Counted from the stretch's first letter, positions 18,842 to 29,108 are shown. The stretch: DNA of 64,000 bases from Rhizobiaceae bacterium (GCA_019635795.1 JAHBYV010000009.1:84855-148854); one strand, 5' to 3'. Made by a program: numbers and translations. The notes: generated by a model from the letters alone, not told the origin.

Positions 18842-20644
18842 ATGAGCGGGGAGTTCGAATCACCTTCAACGACGCCTCAGGCCGGCTATCGCGTTCTGGC
18901 ACGAAAATATCGTCCGCGCGATTTTACGGGCCTCGTCGGCCAGGAGCCGATGGTGCGAACGCTCACCAATGCCTTTGCAACAGGCCGCATCGCACAGGCG
19001 TGGATGCTGACCGGCGTTCGCGGCGTCGGCAAAACGACGACGGCGCGCATTCTTGCACGCGCTCTGAACTACAAGACCGCCGAAATTGACGCCCCCTCCG
19101 TCGATATGTCGACCGAGGGCGAACACTGCCGCGCCATCATGGAAGGCAGGCACGTCGACGTTATTGAGATGGACGCGGCTTCGCATACCGGCATTGATGA
19201 CATTCGCGATATTATCGACCGCGTGCGCTACGCTCCGGTTTCGGCGCGCTACAAGGTTTACATCATCGACGAAGTTCACATGCTCTCCACGCAAGCCTTC
19301 AACGGCCTGCTAAAAACGCTTGAAGAACCGCCGCCGCATGTGAAATTCATCTTCGCAACGACGGAAATTCGCAAAGTTCCGATCACAGTCCTTTCGCGCT
19401 GCCAGCGATTTGACCTGCGGCGAATCGATGCCGCGTTGATTGCGGAACATCTGGGTCGCATTGCCGGAATGGAAGGCGTTCAGATCGAAGAGGAAGCGTT
19501 GGCCATGGTTGCGCGGGCGGCCGAGGGTTCGATGCGCGACGCACAGTCCATTCTCGATCAGGCCATTGCGCATGGCGGCGGGACAGTGACCGCTCAGGCC
19601 GTGCGCACAATGCTTGGACTTGCCGACCGTGCACGAGTCGTTGACCTGTTTGAAGTGCTGATGAAAGGCGACGTTGCCGCAGCGCTGGCTGGCTTTCGCG
19701 CTCAATATGACACCGGCGCCGATCCGGTAGCGATTTTGACCGATCTCGCGGAATTCACCCATCTCGTAACGCGGCTCCGCTTCGTTCCTTCGGCCATTCA
19801 GGACGCGTCCCTGACGGAGACAGAGAGACAGCGCGGCGGTGCTTTTTCCGAGACCCTTTCGGTGCGTGTGCTTTCGCGCGCCTGGCAGATGCTGCTGAAG
19901 GCTATTTCAGAAGTTCAGTCCAGCAACCGGCCCGCAATGGCAGCGGAGATGGCGCTGATCCGCATTGCGCACGCCGCGGATTTGCCGACGCTGGACGATG
20001 CGCTGAAAATGCTTGAGAGCAATGGCGAAACGGCCCCACGACCGCCTGCGCCGCCGTCTGGAACATCTTCGGGAAATGGAGCCTCAGCCGTCTCCACTTC
20101 CGCAATCTCTTCATCGGTTGTGCCCTCTTCGAACGGAGGCGGGGCGCAAACAATGCGCCTCGTTGAGACCCAAACACACCTCCAGCCCACCACTGCAGCG
20201 GAACAGCAGAGCCAAACCGTATCGATCAAATCATTGGCCGACATCGTTTCGCTTGCCGAATCGCACCGCGACATGATGCTCAAGGTTGCTGTGCGGCGAT
20301 ACGTGCGACTTGTGCGACTGGAACCCGGCCAACTGGTTATTTCGCTGGTGGAAGGCGCAGATCGGGGCTTGCTGAACGAACTTGCAAGCAAGCTCAAGGC
20401 ATGGACGGGCCGTATGTGGATGGTTTCGCTTTCGCAGCAAGCGGGCGGGCCCACACTTGCCGAGGAAGAGCACACGAAACGCGAGACGGCCATTATGGAT
20501 GCGCGCAGCGATCCGGTTGTTTCGGCAATTCTTTCGCGTTTTCCGGGCGCTCGCATTATTGACGTCAGAATTCCAGATTCACCGGAACTCGACAGCGAGG
20601 GTGACCCCGCCCCCGATATTGATGACGATGACGACCAGATCTGA
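18842..20644 (+). CDS. dnaX: DNA polymerase III subunit gamma/tau
   Basis: About 600 residues, start ATG 18,842 behind aaggag; a TTG at 18,833 is less likely. Clamp-loader ATPase: Walker [10 protein letters not shown] near residue 62, Walker [11 protein letters not shown], sensor [20 protein letters not shown]. The four-cysteine zinc module of E. coli DnaX is almost gone: only one cysteine (EGEHCRAIM, about residue 96) is left, as in other alphaproteobacteria. A low-complexity linker (Pro/Ser-rich, about residues 400-445) leads to the tau-type C-terminal domain that binds the polymerase. Ends with a run of acidic residues. Followed after 17 bases by ybaB. Confidence 0.93.
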   Translation: MSGEFESPSTTPQAGYRVLARKYRPRDFTGLVGQEPMVRTLTNAFATGRIAQAWMLTGVRGVGKTTTARILARALNYKTAEIDAPSVDMSTEGEHCRAIMEGRHVDVIEMDAASHTGIDDIRDIIDRVRYAPVSARYKVYIIDEVHMLSTQAFNGLLKTLEEPPPHVKFIFATTEIRKVPITVLSRCQRFDLRRIDAALIAEHLGRIAGMEGVQIEEEALAMVARAAEGSMRDAQSILDQAIAHGGGTVTAQAVRTMLGLADRARVVDLFEVLMKGDVAAALAGFRAQYDTGADPVAILTDLAEFTHLVTRLRFVPSAIQDASLTETERQRGGAFSETLSVRVLSRAWQMLLKAISEVQSSNRPAMAAEMALIRIAHAADLPTLDDALKMLESNGETAPRPPAPPSGTSSGNGASAVSTSAISSSVVPSSNGGGAQTMRLVETQTHLQPTTAAEQQSQTVSIKSLADIVSLAESHRDMMLKVAVRRYVRLVRLEPGQLVISLVEGADRGLLNELASKLKAWTGRMWMVSLSQQAGGPTLAEEEHTKRETAIMDARSDPVVSAILSRFPGARIIDVRIPDSPELDSEGDPAPDIDDDDDQI

Positions 20645-20661
20645 AAATAGAGGATAATTCC

Positions 20662-20985
20662 ATGAAAGATCTCTTGGGCCTGATGAGCAAGGCCAAAGAA
20701 ATGCAGGCAAAGATGCAGGCCATGCAGGAAGAGATGGTTGCTATGGAGGCCACTGGCCAATCTGGTGGCGGACTGGTGAGCGTTACCCTTTCAGGCAAGT
20801 TCGACATAAAATCGATCAAGATCGATCCCTCACTCGTCAAGGAAGGCGAAGGCGAGATCCTTGAAGACCTGATTCTTGCCGCGCACAACGACGCCAAAGC
20901 CAAGATCGAGCAGGCAATTCAGCAGAAAACACAGGAAATGACCGCTGGCTTGCCGCTGCCACCGGGAATGAAGCTGCCTTTTTAG
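20662..20985 (+). CDS. ybaB: YbaB/EbfC family nucleoid-associated protein
   Basis: A 107-residue DNA-binding protein. The N-terminus [18 protein letters not shown] is an amphipathic helix, then [20 protein letters not shown] is the conserved beta sheet, and [17 protein letters not shown] the long C-terminal helix. The small dimer binds DNA without strong sequence preference. Seventeen bases behind dnaX, in the classic dnaX-ybaB-recR order that is here interrupted by the next gene. Confidence 0.92.
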   Translation: MKDLLGLMSKAKEMQAKMQAMQEEMVAMEATGQSGGGLVSVTLSGKFDIKSIKIDPSLVKEGEGEILEDLILAAHNDAKAKIEQAIQQKTQEMTAGLPLPPGMKLPF

Positions 20986-21040
20986 GCAGCAGGTTTCTGC
21001 TTGTGCGGCTACACACCTGTCACTCCGTCTGGTGGCAGGT
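20973..21040 (+). terminator. Hairpins behind ybaB (possible terminator)
   Basis: Two hairpins follow one another. GCTGCC/GGCAGC (20,973-20,990) contains the ybaB stop in its loop, and ACCTGTCAC/GTGGCAGGT (21,015-21,040) has a 9-bp stem with one G-T pair. Neither has a clean T-run directly behind, though T-rich DNA follows near 21,065-21,085. Confidence 0.35.
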
Positions 21041-21258
21041 CGACAAATTTGAGGCACTGCGGCCATTTTTCTTCGATTTTTTTACAGATTTGGCCAGCAA
21101 CCAAGGCTTTGAAATTAAACAGTTTTATTAGTATTTTCTAATTTTAATGACAATCATTAAGAACCAGTTAACCACTTTTGCGCCATGGTTTCGCCAGAAA
21201 CGTCCGCATTCTGATCGCCAGCGAAATCAGCAGTCAGGGGACCAATGAGGCGCTTTTC

Positions 21259-22191
21259 GTGACACCTTCAAGAAGAATATTGGCTGCCTTGGCGGCAATC
21301 AGTGCTTTGGCCCTTTCAGGTTGCAGTCAGAGCGCTGATGGACTCGGCGACGGCTTGAACTCCTCTGCGACATACAACGCTGTCCCCACCTCAAAAGAGG
21401 TCGCCCTCGCTAAATCAGGCACCAAATCTCTTGCCTATCGCGCTTCAGAGCAGGACCGGGAATGCCTTGCGCGGGCAATGTTTTTTGAAAGCAATCGCTC
21501 GAGCCGGGAAGGTCTGCTGGCCGTCGGTTCGGTGGTCATGAACAGGCTTCACTCCGGCAAATGGGGTAACGATATTTGTGGTGTTGTCGGCGCAGAGCGT
21601 CAGTTTGCGCCCGGTGTTCTGAGCCGGCCTATGAACTCGAAAGCTCTGCCGGACGTGATTGAAACTGCGGATGCCGTTTTGAAAGGCGAGCGCCACCCGA
21701 AAGTCCCACCTAACGTGATGTTCTTCCACACTGCGGGCAGGAAGTTTCCGTACAAAAACATGCACTACACCACCGTTGCGGGCGGCAATGCGTTCTACGA
21801 GAAGCGTGATCGTCGCCGAATGCAAAGGGAAGGCTCCCCCTCCGATGCGTCTGTGATGATGGCTCAGGCGGAGCCACAAGCTGCGGCATCGACCATGACC
21901 GCTCTTGCGCCCCAAAGCTCGACCTTGCAGCAGGGCGAGATAATGCTGGCCATGAACATCAGCGCCGTTCCCACACCACGCCCTGGCACGGCTATGGACA
22001 ACCCGCTTCCGGGCGTTACCGGCGCGAGCGATGCGGTGGATACGCAGCGCTATGGCAATGGCGGAACAATGGCCGCGGCCGAAATGCAGCCGGACTTTGA
22101 CACGGCAAACGCTCCTGCGGCCGCTTTCACCGCCAGCCCCGAACAAGCAACAGCAATAGGCGCCATGCTCATTGCGCAGCGTTCTGATTGA
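21259..22191 (+). CDS. SleB-type cell wall hydrolase, probable lipoprotein
   Basis: A GTG start at 21,259 gives 310 residues and a good lipoprotein signal: basic TPSRRI, hydrophobic LAALAAISALALS, then the lipobox cysteine (LSGC). A TTG at 21,178 would add 27 residues without improving it. The hydrolase domain (about residues 65-185) shows CLARAMFFESNRSSREGLLA with the catalytic Glu, VGSVVMNRL, and HPKVPPNVMFFHTAG, as in SleB/CwlJ spore-cortex hydrolases, which also occur in non-sporulating alphaproteobacteria. The C-terminal 110 residues are low-complexity and rich in Ala, Met, Gln. It probably cuts peptidoglycan; unusual for sitting between ybaB and recR. Confidence 0.8.
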   Translation: MTPSRRILAALAAISALALSGCSQSADGLGDGLNSSATYNAVPTSKEVALAKSGTKSLAYRASEQDRECLARAMFFESNRSSREGLLAVGSVVMNRLHSGKWGNDICGVVGAERQFAPGVLSRPMNSKALPDVIETADAVLKGERHPKVPPNVMFFHTAGRKFPYKNMHYTTVAGGNAFYEKRDRRRMQREGSPSDASVMMAQAEPQAAASTMTALAPQSSTLQQGEIMLAMNISAVPTPRPGTAMDNPLPGVTGASDAVDTQRYGNGGTMAAAEMQPDFDTANAPAAAFTASPEQATAIGAMLIAQRSD

Positions 22192-22236
22192 AACGCTGCT
22201 CTGTTCGCCTTGCGGCAATGATTCTATACCGACTTC

Positions 22237-22842
22237 ATGTCGAAGCGAATCGCCGGTCCTGAAATTGAACGCCTGATCCAGTTGCTGGCCAAAGTGCCTG
22301 GGCTGGGTCCTCGCTCGGCGCGCCGCGCCGCGCTTCATCTCATAAAGAAAAAAGACCAGCTTCTTGGTCCGCTTGCCGGTGCAATGGCCGAAGCGCACGC
22401 CAGGGTGCGCCTGTGCTCGGTATGCGGGAATGTGGACACGTCAGATCCTTGCATGATCTGTACAGACCCGCGCCGCGATCCAGCGACCATCATCGTTGTC
22501 GAGGATGTTTCGGACCTGTGGGCGCTTGAGCGCGCGGGCGCTATGAACGCTCGCTATCACGTTCTGGGCGGCGTGCTCTCTCCTCTCGACGGGATAGGAC
22601 CCGATCAGCTCAACATCAAACCGCTTGTGGACAGAATAGCCGCTGGCGGCGTTGTCGAGGTCGTGTTGGCTGTGAATGCAACTGTCGAGGGCCAGACAAC
22701 CGCACACTATCTCACCGACCAGCTTTCCGAGTCTGGCGTCAGGATCACGCGACTTGCACATGGAGTGCCGGTAGGCGGGGAACTCGACTATCTGGACGAG
22801 GGAACGCTGACCGCCGCGCTTAAATCCAGAACTGCCTTTTGA
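22237..22842 (+). CDS. recR: Recombination mediator RecR
   Basis: A 201-residue protein. The helix-hairpin-helix [20 protein letters not shown] is at residues 17-36; the zinc finger is [16 protein letters not shown] near residue 58; the toprim domain follows with [17 protein letters not shown]. RecR with RecO/RecF loads RecA onto gapped DNA. Normally directly behind ybaB, here separated by the hydrolase lipoprotein gene. The following transglycosylase starts 7 bases after the stop. Confidence 0.95.
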   Translation: MSKRIAGPEIERLIQLLAKVPGLGPRSARRAALHLIKKKDQLLGPLAGAMAEAHARVRLCSVCGNVDTSDPCMICTDPRRDPATIIVVEDVSDLWALERAGAMNARYHVLGGVLSPLDGIGPDQLNIKPLVDRIAAGGVVEVVLAVNATVEGQTTAHYLTDQLSESGVRITRLAHGVPVGGELDYLDEGTLTAALKSRTAF

Positions 22843-22849
22843 GGTCGCC

Positions 22850-24079
22850 ATGCTGCGTAGCGCGATTGTCGCATTCTTTCTTGCAATGACCGCCCTGCCC
22901 GCGCTCGCGCAATCGAATCTCGATGACCAGTTCCGCAACTGGCTGGAAAATGACGTGTGGCCGCAGGCAAAATCGGCAGGCATATCGCGCGGGACATTCC
23001 AAGGCGCTTTCAAAGATGTTCAGCCGAACCCGAAGCTGCCCGATATCATTTTGCCCGGTGCGAAGCCTGAAACACCAAAGGCCCAGCATCAGGCTGAGTT
23101 CAACGCGCCATCCAGATACTTTGCGGAAAAGACGGTTGGTGCCGTGAGCGCGGGGGGCAGGTCACGGGCTAAACGTCTCGGAAAGCTTCTCGCTTCGATC
23201 GAAAAGCGGTATGGCGTACCGGCTGGAATCGTGCTGGCGATCTGGGGCCGGGAATCCGGTTTTGGCGCTGCCAAAATGCCCTATGACGCGTTTGAGGTGC
23301 TTGGCACAAAAGCCTGGCTTGCGCGCCGGAAGGATATGTTTCGTGCGGAATTGATTGCAGCCCTGCAACTTGTCGAAAAAGGCGTTGCCAGCAGGCAGGC
23401 AATGCGTTCCTCATGGGCAGGCGCGCTCGGCCAGCCGCAATTTCTTCCAACCTCGGTGCACAAACACGGCGTCGATTTTGACCGCGATGGCAAGATCGAC
23501 ATCTGGAAATCCGAACCTGACACGCTGGCTTCCATAGCCAAATATCTTGCCGACTATGGCTGGGAAGCGGGACGCGAGTGGGGCTACGAAGTCCGTCTCC
23601 CGCAAGACCTCTCCTGTGCGCTGGAAGGGCCGGATCAGGGACGCAAAATTTCCGATTGGATTTCGCTTGGCGTGTCGCGCGTAAGCGCAAAGCCATTTCC
23701 GGACAAGGAATTGGCGAAGGAAGGCTTTCTTCTGATGCCTGCGGGTCGCAACGGGCCGGCCTTTATCGTCAGCAGGAATTTCTATGTGCTGAAAGAATAT
23801 AATGAGAGCGACCTGTACGCGCTTTTCATTGGACATGCCGCAGACCGGATTGCGGGAAGCGATAAAAGCTTTTCAGGCAAATGGGGCAAGGTGGACACGC
23901 TGTATCGTTCAGACATTGCGCAGATGCAGCGCAATCTGGAAGCTCAGGGATATGATGTTGGCGGAGCCGATGGGCTTCCGGGCTTCAAGACCCGCCGGTC
24001 AATTGGCAAGTGGCAGGAAAAGCAAGGCATGGCTGCAACCTGCTTCCCCTCGGCAGAGTTGGTGAAGCGGTTGCGCTAA
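22850..24079 (+). CDS. Lytic murein transglycosylase (MltB family) with peptidoglycan-binding domain
   Basis: A 409-residue exported enzyme. Signal peptide: [20 protein letters not shown]. The SLT-like catalytic domain has the segment [14 protein letters not shown] with the catalytic glutamate near residue 129, then [35 protein letters not shown] and [12 protein letters not shown], all typical for MltB. The last 60 residues ([18 protein letters not shown]) are a PG_binding_1 domain. It cleaves the glycan strand to 1,6-anhydroMurNAc ends. Its stop overlaps the convergent flavoprotein gene by 4 bases. Confidence 0.9.
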   Translation: MLRSAIVAFFLAMTALPALAQSNLDDQFRNWLENDVWPQAKSAGISRGTFQGAFKDVQPNPKLPDIILPGAKPETPKAQHQAEFNAPSRYFAEKTVGAVSAGGRSRAKRLGKLLASIEKRYGVPAGIVLAIWGRESGFGAAKMPYDAFEVLGTKAWLARRKDMFRAELIAALQLVEKGVASRQAMRSSWAGALGQPQFLPTSVHKHGVDFDRDGKIDIWKSEPDTLASIAKYLADYGWEAGREWGYEVRLPQDLSCALEGPDQGRKISDWISLGVSRVSAKPFPDKELAKEGFLLMPAGRNGPAFIVSRNFYVLKEYNESDLYALFIGHAADRIAGSDKSFSGKWGKVDTLYRSDIAQMQRNLEAQGYDVGGADGLPGFKTRRSIGKWQEKQGMAATCFPSAELVKRLR

Positions 24080-25065
24080 ATCTCGTCGCGCACTTGCGCA
24101 ATAATCGAATACGATCGCTTGCGCGCCTCATGATTAAATATCTGGGCCGTGATAATGAGTTCGTCGGCGCCTGTTCTCTGGATAAAATCACGCAGGCCCT
24201 GCCGCACCTTATCCGGCGAGCCAACGACGGCGCACGACAAGACGCTATCCAGCATCGCCTTCGCCTGCAGATCAAGGCTCTCGGCATATCCGGCCAACGG
24301 CGGAGGAAGCTTGCCGGGCCGGCCCGACCGCAGGTTCACGAAGGATTGCTGCTGAGACGTGAACAACAACTCCGCTTCTTCATCTGAGGGTGCGGCAACC
24401 ACGTTCACGCCAAGCATTGCGTGCGGCTTTTGCAAATGATCCGACGGCTGGAACCGCTCGCGATACACATCAAGAGCCTCAGCCATCTGGGATGGCGCGA
24501 AGTGGGACGCGAACGCGTATGGCAGGCCAAGCAGCGCGGCAAGATGCGCGCCATAGGTTGAAGAACCCAATATCCATACCGGCACATTGCGCCCTTCCCC
24601 CGGCACCGCGCGCACACGTTGCCCCTCTGTCGCCGGCGCGAAGTAATTGATGAGCTCTACAACATCTTGCGGAAAGTCGTTTGCCGCCGCTTCCAGATTG
24701 CGACGCAAGGCGCGGGCGGTCAGCATATCCGTGCCGGGCGCACGGCCAAGGCCCAGATCAATGCGCCCGGGAAAGAGAGCATCCAGCGTGCCGAACTGTT
24801 CGGCAACGACAAGCGGCGAATGGTTGGGCAACATGATGCCGCCTGCGCCAACGCGAATGGTTTTCGTTCCCGCTGCAACATGGCCGATTGCAACAGCAGT
24901 CGCTGCGCTGGCAATGCCCCGCATATTGTGATGCTCGGCCAACCAGTATCGGTTGAAGCCCAATGTTTCCGCATGTCTCGCAAGGTCGAGCGTGTTTGCA
25001 AGAGATTGCGCAACGTCGCTGCCTTCCGGCACTGGCGAGAGGTCGAGAACGGAAAACGGTATCAT
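24076..25065 (-). CDS. LLM class flavin-dependent oxidoreductase (bacterial luciferase-like)
   Basis: A 329-residue TIM-barrel protein. [16 protein letters not shown] at the start, [41 protein letters not shown] and [15 protein letters not shown] are the blocks of the luciferase-like monooxygenase subgroup annotated as MsnO8/YhbW-like. FMNH2-dependent oxidation is the family role; the substrate is unknown. The start overlaps the stop of the preceding homologous gene (ATGA), so they form a two-gene unit. Confidence 0.85.
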   Translation of the reverse strand: MIPFSVLDLSPVPEGSDVAQSLANTLDLARHAETLGFNRYWLAEHHNMRGIASAATAVAIGHVAAGTKTIRVGAGGIMLPNHSPLVVAEQFGTLDALFPGRIDLGLGRAPGTDMLTARALRRNLEAAANDFPQDVVELINYFAPATEGQRVRAVPGEGRNVPVWILGSSTYGAHLAALLGLPYAFASHFAPSQMAEALDVYRERFQPSDHLQKPHAMLGVNVVAAPSDEEAELLFTSQQQSFVNLRSGRPGKLPPPLAGYAESLDLQAKAMLDSVLSCAVVGSPDKVRQGLRDFIQRTGADELIITAQIFNHEARKRSYSIIAQVRDEI

Positions 25066-26099
25066 TTCTTCGGAATTTCCTTTCGAACGATGGGCGCAAC
25101 CCTGGTGCCGAAAAGCTCGATGGCCTTCATCAATTTCGAATGCGGTAGCTCGCCAATCGCCATCTGGATCATGAAGCGGTCATTCCTGAACAAGCGGTGG
25201 GTCGCGATGATTTTCTCGGCCACCGCTTCAGGGTCCCCAACGAACAGATGTCCATCCGGCCCGATGCTGCGGTCGAAATGCGCCCGGTTCGTCGGCCCCC
25301 AGCCGCGCTCGCGCCCGATACGGTTCATGACTTCAGCCTGCGGTCCGTAGAAATCATCAGCAGCCTGCGCGGTCGTTTCGCCAACAAAGCCGTGAACATT
25401 AATACTGGTCGGCAGTTTCGACACATCATGACCGGCCCGTTGAGCGGCCTCTCTGTAAAGCTCGAAGAAGGGTGCGAAACGTGCCGGTTCCCCGCCTATG
25501 ATCGCCAGCGCGAGCGGCAAGCCAAGTTGCGCAGCTCGGACAACGGATTGCGGTGTGCCACCAACTGCAATCCATACAGGCAGGGGATTTTGCACCGGAC
25601 GCGGATACACGCCACGATTATTAATCGGCGCCGTCAATCTGCTGCCGGACCAATTTACCCGCTCGCTTTCCCGGATACGCAACAGCAGGTCCAGCTTTTC
25701 GGCGAAAAGATCGTCGTAATCTTCCAGATTATAGCCAAAGAGCGGGAAGGACTCGATAAACGATCCTCTTCCAGCCATGATTTCAGCGCGACCATGGGAC
25801 AGGAGGTCTAGCGTTGCAAATTGCTGGAACACCCGCACGGGATCATCTGACGACAGAACCGTAACAGCGCTGGACAAACGAATGTTGCGGGTTCGCTGCG
25901 ACGCAGCCGCCAGGGCTACGGCTGGCGCTGAGGCGGCATAATCCGGACGGTGATGTTCACCCAGCCCGAATACGTCCAGCCCGACCTGATCGGCCAGCTC
26001 AATTTCCTCCATGAGATTGCTCAGCCGCTTTTCGGGGCTAACCGAATCAGGACCGCTGGTCAGGCTGACATCAGCAAAGGTGTGAAGGCCGAGTTCCAT
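25062..26099 (-). CDS. LLM class flavin-dependent oxidoreductase, upstream partner
   Basis: A 345-residue relative of the next protein. [12 protein letters not shown] at the start, [40 protein letters not shown] and [20 protein letters not shown] mark it as a luciferase-like monooxygenase. It is only distantly similar to its partner, so the two may be unequal subunits or act on different compounds. It is the first gene of the pair; the 214 bases to its right (26,100-26,313) hold the presumed divergent promoters, with no recognised motif apart from an inverted GAACAGT/ACTGTTC near 26,166-26,201. Confidence 0.85.
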   Translation of the reverse strand: MELGLHTFADVSLTSGPDSVSPEKRLSNLMEEIELADQVGLDVFGLGEHHRPDYAASAPAVALAAASQRTRNIRLSSAVTVLSSDDPVRVFQQFATLDLLSHGRAEIMAGRGSFIESFPLFGYNLEDYDDLFAEKLDLLLRIRESERVNWSGSRLTAPINNRGVYPRPVQNPLPVWIAVGGTPQSVVRAAQLGLPLALAIIGGEPARFAPFFELYREAAQRAGHDVSKLPTSINVHGFVGETTAQAADDFYGPQAEVMNRIGRERGWGPTNRAHFDRSIGPDGHLFVGDPEAVAEKIIATHRLFRNDRFMIQMAIGELPHSKLMKAIELFGTRVAPIVRKEIPKK

Positions 26100-26313
26100 A
26101 TGTCGTGCTCCCGTAGGTTTACCCTAGATAGAAACCCGGCGCGCCCGTTACCAGCGTCATTTTTCGAACAGTGCATCGCCCATTTTGGTGCAAAACTGTT
26201 CTGCACTTGCAACATGGCAGCTTTGCAATGCGAGAAACTGGACATTTTGGTCTTGAACTATCGTCCCCGGTGAGTATGTAAGGCACGGAATTTCTTCTCA
26301 GGACGATCGAAAA

Positions 26314-26733
26314 TTGGCAATTTACAGGGACCTCTCGTTCATCGAGCGGCGCGATGCAGCCATAGCTGCGAAGCAGGCGCTTCTCGAAAAGTATAAATCC
26401 AAGCCTTCTGCTGACGATCCTCGCGTTCAGGCGCGGGCTGCGGAACGGCGCGCTATTCTGGAAGCACGTCAGAAGCGTGAAGCCGAAAAGGCTCGGCTGA
26501 AGGCTGAACGTCTCGCGCGCGAAGCAGAAGAAAAGGCTCGCCGTGAGGCTGAGGAAGAGGCAGCGAGGCTGAAAGCCGAGGCTGAAGCAGCAGAGCTGGC
26601 TCGGATTCAGGCGGAAGAAGAAGAAGAGCGGCTTGCTGCTGCACTTCAGCTTGAAGCGGCACAAAAGGCCAAGCGCGATGCTCGCTATGCAGCGCGCAAG
26701 GCTCGCGGTCGCCGCGCTCCTCCCGGACGCTGA
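26314..26733 (+). CDS. DUF6481 family highly charged protein
   Basis: A 139-residue protein starting at TTG 26,314 with aggac in front. The first 30 residues (YRDLSFIERRDAAIAAKQAL) are the conserved part of the family; the rest is almost only Glu, Ala, Arg and Lys, predicted as one long single helix or coiled coil, ending in a basic tail (RKARGRRAPPGR). Function unknown. The basic tail could touch nucleic acid, which is only a guess. No partner gene: it converges on the guanidinium exporter gene. Confidence 0.72.
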   Translation: MAIYRDLSFIERRDAAIAAKQALLEKYKSKPSADDPRVQARAAERRAILEARQKREAEKARLKAERLAREAEEKARREAEEEAARLKAEAEAAELARIQAEEEEERLAAALQLEAAQKAKRDARYAARKARGRRAPPGR

Positions 26734-26754
26734 CACTCAATACTAAACGAATGT

Positions 26755-26781
26755 ACCGCCGTGGCCCAACGCCGCGGCGGT
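26755..26781. terminator. Hairpin between the DUF6481 gene and the convergent exporter gene
   Basis: A 7-bp stem ACCGCCG/CGGCGGT with a 13-base loop in the short space between two convergent genes. T-runs are weak on both sides, so this is a possible bidirectional terminator only. Confidence 0.4.
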
Positions 26782-26797
26782 TAATTGCGTTTTGCGA

Positions 26798-27124
26798 TCA
26801 GCTTGCCAGCTTCAAGCCGATGATGCCCGCAACGATCAGGCCGATGCTTGCAACGCGCATCGCCGTTGCCGGTTCACCAAGGAGCGCAACACCCAGTATC
26901 GCTGTGCCCACGGCACCAATGCCGGTCCACACCGCATAGCCAGTGCCAACCGGCAATGTTTTAAGTGCCAGCCCCAGCAACACGATACTCGCCAACATGC
27001 TGCAGGCAGTCCAGACAGTTGGCCAAAGACGCGTGAAGCCATCGGTGTATTTCAGGCCGATCGCCCAACCGATTTCAAACAATCCTGCAATGAGAAGATA
27101 AATCCAGGCCAAGTGACCCTCCAT
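26798..27124 (-). CDS. gdx: Guanidinium exporter of the SMR family (SugE/Gdx)
   Basis: A 108-residue protein with four membrane spans: [19 protein letters not shown] with the essential Glu in span 1, then [39 protein letters not shown] and [25 protein letters not shown] and [15 protein letters not shown] are the SugE/Gdx signatures that separate these guanidinium exporters from EmrE-type drug pumps. ATG 27,124 gives the normal length; the upstream in-frame ATG at 27,178 lies inside the riboswitch. Expression is expected to rise when guanidine binds the leader RNA. Confidence 0.9.
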   Translation of the reverse strand: MEGHLAWIYLLIAGLFEIGWAIGLKYTDGFTRLWPTVWTACSMLASIVLLGLALKTLPVGTGYAVWTGIGAVGTAILGVALLGEPATAMRVASIGLIVAGIIGLKLAS

Positions 27125-27132
27125 TGTGATGG

Positions 27133-27176
27133 CGGGTCGTCCCGTCGTGACTATGCCAAGGCAGGGCCGTCCCTGC
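27133..27176 (-). promoter_or_regulatory. Guanidine-II riboswitch (mini-ykkC)
   Basis: On the - strand, two short hairpins each carry the diagnostic ACGR loop. The first, 27,176-27,161, is GCAGGG-ACGG-CCCTGC. The second, 27,144-27,133, is CGGG-ACGA-CCCG. A 16-base linker separates them, and the start codon of the exporter follows 8 bases behind the second. This is the known layout of the guanidine-II class, which turns on guanidinium exporters. The short distance to the ATG points to control of translation. Confidence 0.93.
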
Positions 27177-27223
27177 ATCCAACATTTAGCGCCTCAGAGA
27201 GCCGGTTTCAACCGTACTCAGGC

Positions 27224-28471
27224 TCAGTTCTCATCCACGACACGCAACCGCAGCGAACCATTCGGCGACTCGACGGAGCGCGACCGCGCAGGCGAGCTAT
27301 CACTTTCGTCCGGCAACTGTTGGCCATCCGCGCCAAACTCCAGCGCCTCAATCTTTTGCCCGCGCTTTGTCAGCTTGTTCGAGGAAACAAGTATTTCGTC
27401 GATATCCCGCGCGGCCTGTCCGAAATGTGTCTGGAGCTTGCGGACACGTTCATCCAGACGAGATACGTCTTCCATCAGGCGCAGGACCTCGCCTTGAATC
27501 AGATGTGCCTGTTCGCGCATTCGCGCATCTTTGAGAATTGACTGAATGACCTGTATCGAAAGCATAAGCAGCGAGGGCGAAACAATGACGACACGCGCGC
27601 GGTGCGCCCGTTGGACCAACGCTTCAAAGTTTTCATGAATCTCCGCAAATATCGACTCGGACGGCACAAACATGAATGCCGTATCCTGCGTTTCGCCCCT
27701 TAGCAGATATTTCTCCGCAATATCCCGAATGTGGACCTCGACATCCCGCCGGAACGCCTGCATCGCCTGACGTTGCATGTCTGCACCCTCGGCAGCCCGG
27801 ATTGCATTCCACGCCTCAAGCGGGAACTTGGCGTCGATCACCAGCGAAGGCGAGCCGTTCGGCATCTTGACCAGGCAGTCCGGCCGGCTTCCATTGCTAA
27901 GGGTCGGCTGAAACTGGTAAGCGCCTGTCGGCAACCCGTCTGCCACAATGGCTTCCATTCGCGATTGGCCGAACGCACCACGCGTTTGCTTGTTCGACAG
28001 GATCGCCTGCAACTGCACAACCTGCCCGGCAAGCGATTGAATATTGTTCTGCGCCGTATCAATGACAGCGAGCCGCTCCTGCAGCTTTGCAAGGTTTTCG
28101 TGGGTTGAGCGCGTTTGTTCGGCCATCGTTTGCCCGAGCCGACCAGTCATGGCGTCGAGGCGCTGGCTGAGTGATTGGGTAAGTTCGGCCTGCCTTGCGC
28201 CAAAGACTTCTGCCACCGTGCCAAGCCTGCCCTGCATTTCGGCCTGCGCCTGCAAAATTCCCGCCATGCGGCTTTCCATGTCTCTTGCGTGCTCGGCCGC
28301 TTGCGCGGCTGCCTCCGCCCGGGCCCGCGCCGACCGCCAAAGCCCCGCACAAAGCAACAGCAGAAGGGCAACAAAAGCCAGGCCCGCCACGAACAGGACC
28401 TGCCCAAGCGTAAGCAGGGAGGAACCAATCTGGATAACAGGCAGGGAAAGAATGTCTGACACTTCATTCAT
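27224..28471 (-). CDS. rmuC: DNA recombination protein RmuC
   Basis: A 415-residue protein. One N-terminal membrane span (LGQVLFVAGLAFVALLLLLC), a coiled-coil region to about residue 165, then the RmuC nuclease-like domain: KQTRGAFGQSRMEAIVADGL, RPDCLVKMPNGSPSLVIDAK, and HIRDIAEKYLLRGETQDTA with FMFVPSESIFAEIHENF. RmuC limits inversions at short inverted repeats; the nuclease role is inferred in the literature. The C-terminal 50 residues are poorly conserved. Divergent from def. Confidence 0.93.
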   Translation of the reverse strand: MNEVSDILSLPVIQIGSSLLTLGQVLFVAGLAFVALLLLLCAGLWRSARARAEAAAQAAEHARDMESRMAGILQAQAEMQGRLGTVAEVFGARQAELTQSLSQRLDAMTGRLGQTMAEQTRSTHENLAKLQERLAVIDTAQNNIQSLAGQVVQLQAILSNKQTRGAFGQSRMEAIVADGLPTGAYQFQPTLSNGSRPDCLVKMPNGSPSLVIDAKFPLEAWNAIRAAEGADMQRQAMQAFRRDVEVHIRDIAEKYLLRGETQDTAFMFVPSESIFAEIHENFEALVQRAHRARVVIVSPSLLMLSIQVIQSILKDARMREQAHLIQGEVLRLMEDVSRLDERVRKLQTHFGQAARDIDEILVSSNKLTKRGQKIEALEFGADGQQLPDESDSSPARSRSVESPNGSLRLRVVDEN

Positions 28472-28573
28472 GCGTTCAGCATAGACGATTCGAAATGCAA
28501 TACCAGATCAAACCATGAACATTTCACGCGCAGACCTGTTGACGCTGGCCTTGTCAGGTCTTAGTTGAAGCGC

Positions 28574-29095
28574 ATGTCGATCAAGCCGCTTGTAATTCTT
28601 CCCGATCCGCTCTTGCGCCAGGTTTCCGAACCCGTGGCGAATATAGATTCGCGCATCAAGGATCTGGCGCGCGATATGTTCGAGACAATGTATGATGCGC
28701 CCGGCATCGGGCTTGCGGCGATTCAGGTGGGCGTGCCGCTTCGGCTGCTTGTGATCGACCTTGCAAGGGAAGATGAACCCAAGCAGCCGCAAGTGTTCAT
28801 CAACCCGCAGATTGTCGAATCGTCAGATGAACGGTCTGTCTATGAGGAAGGGTGCCTCTCCATTCCCGACTATTATGCGGAGGTGGAGCGACCGGCGAAT
28901 GTGCGCGTCCAGTTCATCGATGGAAACGGGAAGGATCAGGAGATCCTCGCTGATGGTTTGCTGGCGACCTGCCTGCAACACGAAATCGACCATTTGAACG
29001 GGGTGCTGTTTATCGACCACATTTCCAAGCTCAAGCGCGATATGGTGGTGAAGAAGTTCAAGAAGCTCGCGCGGGACCGCGCCCCGGCGGTCTGA
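28574..29095 (+). CDS. def: Peptide deformylase
   Basis: A 173-residue metalloenzyme that removes the formyl group from new proteins. The three motifs are present: [18 protein letters not shown] (metal-binding Cys) and QHEIDHLNG (two metal-binding His and the catalytic Glu). The start is ATG 28,574 ([15 protein letters not shown]); a TTG at 28,565 is less likely. Thirteen bases before fmt, the usual pair for formyl-methionine turnover. Confidence 0.95.
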   Translation: MSIKPLVILPDPLLRQVSEPVANIDSRIKDLARDMFETMYDAPGIGLAAIQVGVPLRLLVIDLAREDEPKQPQVFINPQIVESSDERSVYEEGCLSIPDYYAEVERPANVRVQFIDGNGKDQEILADGLLATCLQHEIDHLNGVLFIDHISKLKRDMVVKKFKKLARDRAPAV

Positions 29096-29108
29096 CGAAA
29101 GAGCGCCA

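Noticed and set aside
18842-20644. Programmed frameshift in dnaX producing gamma
   Set aside because: I saw no clear A-AAA-AAG type slippery run in the expected region; the frame is continuous.
26800-27124. Labelling the SMR gene as a quaternary ammonium resistance pump
   Set aside because: SugE/Gdx signature residues and the guanidine-II riboswitch point to guanidinium export.
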